From NCBI RefSeq assembly GCF_040907265.1, contig NZ_JBFOHP010000002.1, positions 4,154,001-4,218,000 on the forward strand: a DNA stretch of 64,000 nucleotides. Direction: 5' to 3'. Below are positions 59,306 to 64,000 of the stretch, one piece after another (the stretch's first letter is position 1; the number at the start of each line of letters is the position of its first letter). A model generated the notes under the pieces. That model was not told the origin of the DNA. It worked only from the letters and a program-made list of their open reading frames with translations, and did not search any database. The stretch is from Streptomyces sclerotialus. GTDB lineage: Bacteria > Actinomycetota > Actinomycetes > Streptomycetales > Streptomycetaceae. The translations under genes and the position numbers were made by a program.

Positions 59306-60487
59306 TCAGTCGCCGAGGTCCTGTTCGTCCGCGCGGCGGATCACCCGGTCCTTCTCGTCCGCCCGGCGCATCGGCTGCACACCGCTGCCCGGCAGCCCCT
59401 GCCCGGCCGGGCGGCCCAGCTCGGCCCGCTCGTCGCCGGCCACCGCCCGGACGATGGTGATCAGCCGGTCGGCGTGCTGCAGCGGGCTCGCCGCCGGGTC
59501 GTCGTACGCCAGCAGCCGGTGGCCGCGCAGTACGGAGACGACCAGGTCACCGGTGTCCCGTACCGACTTGCCGACCTCCGACTTCACCACCGGGCGCTCG
59601 ACGATGTCCAGGCCGCTGCCCTGCTGGATCAGGTCCTCCATGACCGTGCTCGCGCTCGGGCTGTGCACCGACAGCCCCAGCAGCCGGCCCGCGGCGCTCG
59701 CGGAGGTGATCACCGAGTCAGCACCGGACTGCCGCAGCAGCGGCGCGTTCTCCTCCTCCCGCACGGCCGCCACGATCGTCGCCTTCTTGTTGAGCTGACG
59801 GGCGGTCAGCGACACGAGGACGGCGGTGTCGTCGCGCTGCGTCGCGATGATGATCTGGCGGGCACGCTGCACCTCTGCGCGCAGCAGTACGTCGCTGCGC
59901 GTCGCGTCGCCGAGGACGCCCGCGAAGCCCTCGGCGACGGCCGAGTCGATCACCTTGGGGCTCGGGTCCACGATGACGATGCGGTCCCGGCTGGCGCCCG
60001 TGGCGCGCAGCGTCTGCACGGCCGACCGGCCCTTCGTGCCGAAGCCGATGATGACGGTGTGGTCGCGCAAGGCGGTCCTCCAGCGGTTCAGCCGCCACTG
60101 TTCACGGGTCCGCTCGGTGAGGACCTCCAGGGTGGTGCCGACCAGAATGATCAGGAACAGGACGCGGAGTGGCGTGATGAGCAGGATGTTCAGCAGCCGT
60201 GCGGTGTCTCCGTACGGAACGATGTCGCCGTAGCCGGTGGTGGAGAGCGTGACGGTGGCGTAGTAGACGCAGTCGAGGAAGTCGACCGAGTCGTCGGCGT
60301 TGTCGTGGTACTCGTCGCGGTCCACCCAGACGATCAGGACCGTGAGGACCAGCACTATCAGCGCCATCATGAGCCGGCGCACCACCTGGCGCAGCGGGGC
60401 CTCAGGGGCGCGCCGGGGCAGTTGCACCCGGTGCGAGACGTCCTCGGGGAGATCACGCGCCGCGGCGTCGTGGGTGGGGAGCTTCAC
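59306..60487 (-). CDS. Two-helix potassium channel with RCK (TrkA-N) domains
   Basis: A 393-residue channel subunit. Two membrane helices (LMMALIVLVLTVLIVWV and LLITPLRVLFLIILVGTTL) flank a pore loop with the K+ selectivity filter TTGYGDIVP. A cytoplasmic RCK Rossmann domain (HTVIIGFGTKGRSAVQTL) and a second regulatory region follow. The C-terminal tail repeats RRADEKD/RRADEQD. The GTG at 60487 overlaps the moeA stop by four bases (GTGA), so the channel is translationally coupled to molybdenum-cofactor genes. Ligand and gating are unknown. Confidence 0.93.
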   Translation of the reverse strand: MKLPTHDAAARDLPEDVSHRVQLPRRAPEAPLRQVVRRLMMALIVLVLTVLIVWVDRDEYHDNADDSVDFLDCVYYATVTLSTTGYGDIVPYGDTARLLNILLITPLRVLFLIILVGTTLEVLTERTREQWRLNRWRTALRDHTVIIGFGTKGRSAVQTLRATGASRDRIVIVDPSPKVIDSAVAEGFAGVLGDATRSDVLLRAEVQRARQIIIATQRDDTAVLVSLTARQLNKKATIVAAVREEENAPLLRQSGADSVITSASAAGRLLGLSVHSPSASTVMEDLIQQGSGLDIVERPVVKSEVGKSVRDTGDLVVSVLRGHRLLAYDDPAASPLQHADRLITIVRAVAGDERAELGRPAGQGLPGSGVQPMRRADEKDRVIRRADEQDLGD

Positions 60488-62298
60488 GCGCGGCCTCCGT
60501 GGGCGCCCGTCTCCGGTGCCGTGCCGGCGGAGGACCAGGGCAGGTCCAGGAGCGCGGCCGGCTCACCCTCGGCGGCACCGCCCGGCGGGATCACGGCCAG
60601 CGCGTCGGCGGCGGCGATCCCGCGCAGCATGGCGGGGCCGTTGAAGTGCAGGGGGAGCGCCACGACGCCTCCCTTCTCGTCGGTACGGCAGGCCACGGGG
60701 ACCAGCCGGGTGTCGTGCGGATGACCGTGCACGCCGTCGGCGAGGCGTACCCGGCGGGGCTCGGCGCGCATACGGCCGGAGAGCGTACCGAGCAGCGGTT
60801 CGGCGAGTGTCAGCAGGCCCGAAACGGCGGCCAGCGGATTGCCCGGGAGGCCGACGAGGTGGCGGACGGAACGCCCGGGACGGGCGGCGCGTCCGGCCCG
60901 CCGGCCGCGCCGGGCCGAGCCCTCCGCCGGGCCGAGCCTGGCGAGCAGCATCGGGTGGCCGGGGCGTACCTGTACGCCGTCCACGAGCAGTTCGGCCCCG
61001 AGCCGCCGCAGCGTCGGGTGGACGTGATCGACCGGCCCTGCCGCCGTACCGCCGGTCGTGATCACCACGTCCGCCGTGGAGCCGGCGACGGCTTCGTACA
61101 ACACGCCCGCGTCGTCCGCGAGATGGCGCGGCCCGACGGTCTCCGCGCCCATGGCGTGCAGCCAGGGCGCGAGCATCGGGCCCAGCGCGTCCCGGATGCG
61201 TCCGTCCTGGGGCAGCCCGCTGTGCAGCAACTCGTCGCCCAGCACGAGGATTTCCACCACCGGGCGGCGGTACGTCCACAGCTCGTCGTAGCCCGCCGCC
61301 GCAGCCAGCCCGAGAACGGCCGGGGTCACCGGGGCGCCGGGCGCCAGGAGTTGGTCCCCGTTGCGGCACTCCTGGCCGCGCGGCCGGATGTCCTGGCCGG
61401 GCGGCGCGCCGCGGGGCGCCGACAACAAGGTGCTGCCGTCGGGCTGTTCCGCGGTCTCGCCGTGCTCGGAACGGAGCACGGCCGAGGCACCGGGCGGTAT
61501 CCGCGCGCCGGTGGCGATCCTGATCGCGTGTCCGTCGGGCAGCGGCCGGGCGGGGCCCTGACCGGCGAGGATTCCGGCGGACCCGGCGGAGGCCACCGTA
61601 CGGGGCGCGGTGACGCGCCAGGGGCCGGGACCGGACACGGCCCACCCGTCCATCGCCGAGGTGTCGAACGAGGGCAGGTCCGTGAGCGCCGTGAGCGCCC
61701 CGGCGAGCACCCGCCCCAGGGCTTCGGGGCCGAGCGCCACGGCTCCGGCGTCCAGCGGCCCGTCCACGGCCCCCGCCGCGGCCGCCCGCGCGACGTGCCA
61801 GGGGGCGTGGGCGCCGGAGCGGGGGGAGGGGGAGGAGCGGTGAGGGGTACGGGCGGGGGCGGGGGCTGGGGTATTCGGGAGGCCGAGGGATTCTGCGTTC
61901 GGGTCCGGGCTCGGGCCACGGTCCGGGCTCGGGCCCGGGTCCGGGCCCGGGTCCGGGCTCGGCTCCCGGGCCGGATCCGGGGTGTCGGCCACCGCTGCGG
62001 CCTCCGGCTGCGGCTCGCGGCGGTTGTTGCCCCAGGGCGCGTGCCACGGGTCGAACCACGCGCCGTCACCGGAGCGTTCGCCGGTACGGGACGTGCCGCC
62101 CTGGGATGCGGCGCCCCGCGGCTCAGCGCCCCGCGGCTCGGCGTCCTGGCGTGCCGCGTCGGCTCGGGGGCCGGCACCCGCTTGCGGCGAGGCGCTCGCC
62201 GTCCGGGGTGCCACGTCGCCCGTCCGGGCACGCCCCGCGTTGGCGATGGCGAGCGCGTCGTCGAATTCGCCGGGGTCTCCGGTCGGACCTGGCATCAT
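60484..62298 (-). CDS. moeA: Molybdopterin molybdenumtransferase (MoeA) with long disordered N-terminal extension
   Basis: A 604-residue protein, about 200 longer than usual MoeA. The C-terminal 420 residues carry MoeA features: LPSFDTSAMDGWAV, GARIPPGASAVLRSEHGE, VVITTGGTAAGPVDHV and LVGLPGNPLAAVSG, supporting molybdate insertion into molybdopterin-AMP. Residues 1 to about 170 are Arg/Ala/Pro/Asp-rich with a DPGPDPGPSPDRGPSPDP stretch and no recognised domain. The ATG at 62298 overlaps the end of the nucleotidyltransferase gene by four bases. A start closer to the MoeA core is conceivable, but the ATGA coupling favours this one. Confidence 0.88.
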   Translation of the reverse strand: MMPGPTGDPGEFDDALAIANAGRARTGDVAPRTASASPQAGAGPRADAARQDAEPRGAEPRGAASQGGTSRTGERSGDGAWFDPWHAPWGNNRREPQPEAAAVADTPDPAREPSPDPGPDPGPSPDRGPSPDPNAESLGLPNTPAPAPARTPHRSSPSPRSGAHAPWHVARAAAAGAVDGPLDAGAVALGPEALGRVLAGALTALTDLPSFDTSAMDGWAVSGPGPWRVTAPRTVASAGSAGILAGQGPARPLPDGHAIRIATGARIPPGASAVLRSEHGETAEQPDGSTLLSAPRGAPPGQDIRPRGQECRNGDQLLAPGAPVTPAVLGLAAAAGYDELWTYRRPVVEILVLGDELLHSGLPQDGRIRDALGPMLAPWLHAMGAETVGPRHLADDAGVLYEAVAGSTADVVITTGGTAAGPVDHVHPTLRRLGAELLVDGVQVRPGHPMLLARLGPAEGSARRGRRAGRAARPGRSVRHLVGLPGNPLAAVSGLLTLAEPLLGTLSGRMRAEPRRVRLADGVHGHPHDTRLVPVACRTDEKGGVVALPLHFNGPAMLRGIAAADALAVIPPGGAAEGEPAALLDLPWSSAGTAPETGAHGGRA

Positions 62299-63242
62299 TC
62301 CGCCGTTTCCGCGGCCCAGCGGTTCGCCAGCTCCGCCGCGCGCCTGCTGACCTCCGCCACGTCCAGGCCCTGCTGGGCGGCGGCGTACCCGACGAGGAAG
62401 GTCGTCAGCGGCGCGGCCGGCCGGGCCACGCCGTGCGCCGCGTCCCGGGCCAGGTCGAGGAGTACGGCCGTGTCGACATCGAGTTCGATGCCCAGTTCGG
62501 CCTTGACTGCGGTGATCCATTCGTCCAACACGTGTCCATGCTCCCTGATCCGGGCGCGCGCCGCGCTGAGGGCCTCCCAGGTGTCGCAGTCGTACGACGC
62601 CGTCGCCGTGTCGTCCCGCACCCGGCGCACCGTCAGTTCCGCCAGCAGCGCCCGCAGCGGCAGCCCGGCGAGCCCGCCGTGCGCCGTCCGCAGCGTCTCC
62701 AGGGCCCGCCGCAGCGCCGCCGCCCGGTACGCCGCCACGAGCGGCTGATCACGGCCGTCCCCGTCGACCAGCAGGGCACCGTCCACCCCTGCCGACTCCG
62801 CTCCCGCCGGACGAGTTTCCGGTAGTTCCGGTCCCCGCGGACCCGATCCCGGCGGACCCGCTCCCGGCGGACCCGCTCCCTCCGGCCGCGCGCTGGGCGG
62901 CCCCGCGTCCGCCACCGCCGCGAGCAGGGAGTCCACCGTCGCGGCGGTGAGGAAGGGCAGATCGGCGGAGAGGACGAGCACCGTTCCGGCCGTGGTCCGC
63001 CGCAGGCCCGCGTCGAGCGCCGCGACCGGTCCCGCGCCGGGCGGGTCCTCCCGCGTCGTCACCACGGGGCGCGTGGTCGGCCGCTCCGGCCCGACCACCA
63101 CGGTGCGCGCCGCGCCGGGGCAGGCGGCGAGCACCCGGTCCAGCAGCGACCGGCCGCCGACCGCGAGGGCGGGCTTGTCGGCGCCGCCGAGGCGGCGCGC
63201 CGCGCCCCCGGCCGGCACGATGGCGTCGTAGTCGGTCGTCAC
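62295..63242 (-). CDS. MobA-like nucleotidyltransferase fused to a DUF6457 domain
   Basis: A 315-residue protein. The N-terminal half is a MobA-type NTP transferase (VPAGGAARRLGGADKPALAV, VVTTREDPPGAGPVAALDAG, VLVLSADLPFLT), expected to attach GMP to the molybdenum cofactor. A low-complexity Pro/Gly insert (residues about 130-165) separates it from a C-terminal helical DUF6457 domain (LDEWITAVKAELGIELDVDT). The start is the GTG at 63242, immediately after GGAGG with unusually tight spacing. It is the first gene of a mobA-moeA-channel operon. Confidence 0.88.
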   Translation of the reverse strand: MTTDYDAIVPAGGAARRLGGADKPALAVGGRSLLDRVLAACPGAARTVVVGPERPTTRPVVTTREDPPGAGPVAALDAGLRRTTAGTVLVLSADLPFLTAATVDSLLAAVADAGPPSARPEGAGPPGAGPPGSGPRGPELPETRPAGAESAGVDGALLVDGDGRDQPLVAAYRAAALRRALETLRTAHGGLAGLPLRALLAELTVRRVRDDTATASYDCDTWEALSAARARIREHGHVLDEWITAVKAELGIELDVDTAVLLDLARDAAHGVARPAAPLTTFLVGYAAAQQGLDVAEVSRRAAELANRWAAETAE

Positions 63243-63334
63243 CCTCCGAGTATCACCGGGACCGGACGATCAACACTCCGTCCGTACCCCTGTTCTCGTG
63301 CGTGGCCGCCCGTCACAGCGGCCGCAGCGGGCCG

Positions 63335-64000
63335 TCACAGCCCCCGCAGCAGGATCGCCGGCTGTTCCACGCAGTCCGCGACGAAGCGCAGGAAGCCGCC
63401 CGCCGTGCCGCCGTCGCACACCCGGTGGTCGAAGGTGAGCGAGAGCTGTACGACGTCCCGTACGGCCAACTCCCCCTCGTGCACCCAGGGCTTGGCGGCT
63501 ATGCGCCCGACGCCCAGCATCGCGGCCTCGGGGTGGTTGATGATCGGCGTGGAACCGTCGACCCCGAAGACGCCGTAGTTGTTCAGGGTGAACGTGCCGT
63601 GCGTCAGCTCGGCGGGCGCGAGCCGGCCCGCCCGCGCGGTCTCGGTGAGCCGGGCCATCTCCGCGGAGAGCCCCTCGGCCGTACGGGCGTGCGCGTCCCG
63701 TACGACCGGCACGACGAGGCCGCGGTCGGTCTGTGCCGCGAACCCCAGATGCACCTCCGGCAGCCGGACGATCTCTTGCGTCGCCGTGTCCACGGTGGAG
63801 TTCAGCTCGGGGAAGCGGGCGAGGGCCGCCGTGCATATCCGGGCCAGCAGCGCGAGCAGCGAGACCTTGGGGCCACTGCCCGCGTTCATGGCGCGGCGCA
63901 CGGCCAGCAGCTCCGTCGCGTCCGCGTCCACCCAGCAGGTCGCGTCCGGGATCTCCCGCCGGCTGCGGCTGAACTTCTCCGCCGCCGCGCCCCGCATCCC
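63335..64000 (-). CDS. bkdC: Second dihydrolipoamide acyltransferase (E2), C-terminal part only
   Basis: The frame runs off the right edge; 221 residues of the catalytic domain are present. They include PELNSTVDTATQEIVRL, GLVVPVVRDAHARTAEGLS, FTLNNYGVFGVDGSTPIINH and the active-site segment SLTFDHRVCDGGTAGGFL. It is clearly diverged from the E2 at 46151-47599, so the genome holds two 2-oxoacid dehydrogenase sets here. The lipoyl domain and partners would lie to the right of the window. Confidence 0.92.
   Translation of the reverse strand, partial: GMRGAAAEKFSRSRREIPDATCWVDADATELLAVRRAMNAGSGPKVSLLALLARICTAALARFPELNSTVDTATQEIVRLPEVHLGFAAQTDRGLVVPVVRDAHARTAEGLSAEMARLTETARAGRLAPAELTHGTFTLNNYGVFGVDGSTPIINHPEAAMLGVGRIAAKPWVHEGELAVRDVVQLSLTFDHRVCDGGTAGGFLRFVADCVEQPAILLRGL

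Noticed and set aside
59276..60724. Forward frame starting in the last minisatellite unit (MSHVPEARYG...)
   Set aside because: It has a good ribosome-binding site by virtue of the repeat, but runs antisense through the K+ channel gene and shows no recognisable domain.
1..64000. tRNA, rRNA, insertion sequences, prophage or integrase genes
   Set aside because: No tRNA-like cloverleaf, rRNA segment, transposase or integrase was recognised; composition is even across the window.

Overview
The window is high-GC DNA with the codon habits, GTG/TTG starts and gene families of Streptomyces (Actinomycetota). Markers of this are a conservon (CvnABCD plus P450), a bacterial proteasome activator, DUF397, BTAD/NB-ARC and SpoIIE-type regulators, and five perfect copies plus one near copy of the ParB site GTTTCACGTGAAAC. 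Streptomyces parS sites cluster around oriC, so this is most likely the conserved chromosome core close to the origin. From memory, the order metG-aspS ... three bkd genes ... two Ser/Thr kinases ... bpa ... second bkd set resembles the S. coelicolor SCO379x-SCO383x interval. No IS element, prophage, CRISPR array, tRNA or rRNA was seen.

Layout. 1-5.8 kb: a truncated hypothetical gene, phosphoketolase, a Gfo/Idh/MocA protein divergent from an HxlR regulator, and a COG0523 zinc metallochaperone under a Zur-like box. 6-11.5 kb: a conservon cvnABCD with a CYP157-like P450, and a convergent conventional P450. 11.8-20.6 kb: zinc-type CDF exporter, membrane protein, quinone oxidoreductase, LigD-type polymerase, PhoX phosphatase behind a PHO-box-like element, a vWA protein with a long disordered repeat region, and an orphan DUF397 protein. 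20.7-25 kb: metG and aspS around a Uma2 gene, with two near-identical terminators. 25-32 kb: PAS-GAF-SpoIIE-HATPase regulator, AI-2E permease, pirin, SseB-like protein and acyl-CoA dehydrogenase. 32.4-45.6 kb: M18 aminopeptidase coupled to a short AfsR-like regulator, NlpC/P60-like lipoprotein, membrane-anchored HTH protein, NHL-thioredoxin protein, LURP-one protein, nitrilase, mycothiol-dependent isomerase, MFS-GntR pair and a methyltransferase.

45.6-52.5 kb: branched-chain 2-oxoacid/pyruvate dehydrogenase E1alpha-E1beta-E2 operon with a NUDIX gene, an orphan DevR-like response regulator, and a flavin-barrel gene behind a DosR/DevR-like box. 52.5-57.9 kb: two divergent Ser/Thr kinases whose 449-bp shared control region carries 11-bp-phased direct repeats, then bpa and a secreted Pro/Ser-rich protein. 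58-64 kb: a second quinone oxidoreductase, a 27-bp minisatellite, a coupled mobA-like/moeA/K+-channel operon, and the 3' part of a second E2 gene.

The most noteworthy signals are the parS sites (three encode VSRET inside proteins, one sits at the centre of a 40-bp palindrome that looks like a terminator), the 27-bp minisatellite whose units each carry a Shine-Dalgarno/GTG pair, the DevR box next to a DevR-like gene, and the phased repeats between the two kinases. Operator and terminator calls come from visual inspection only.
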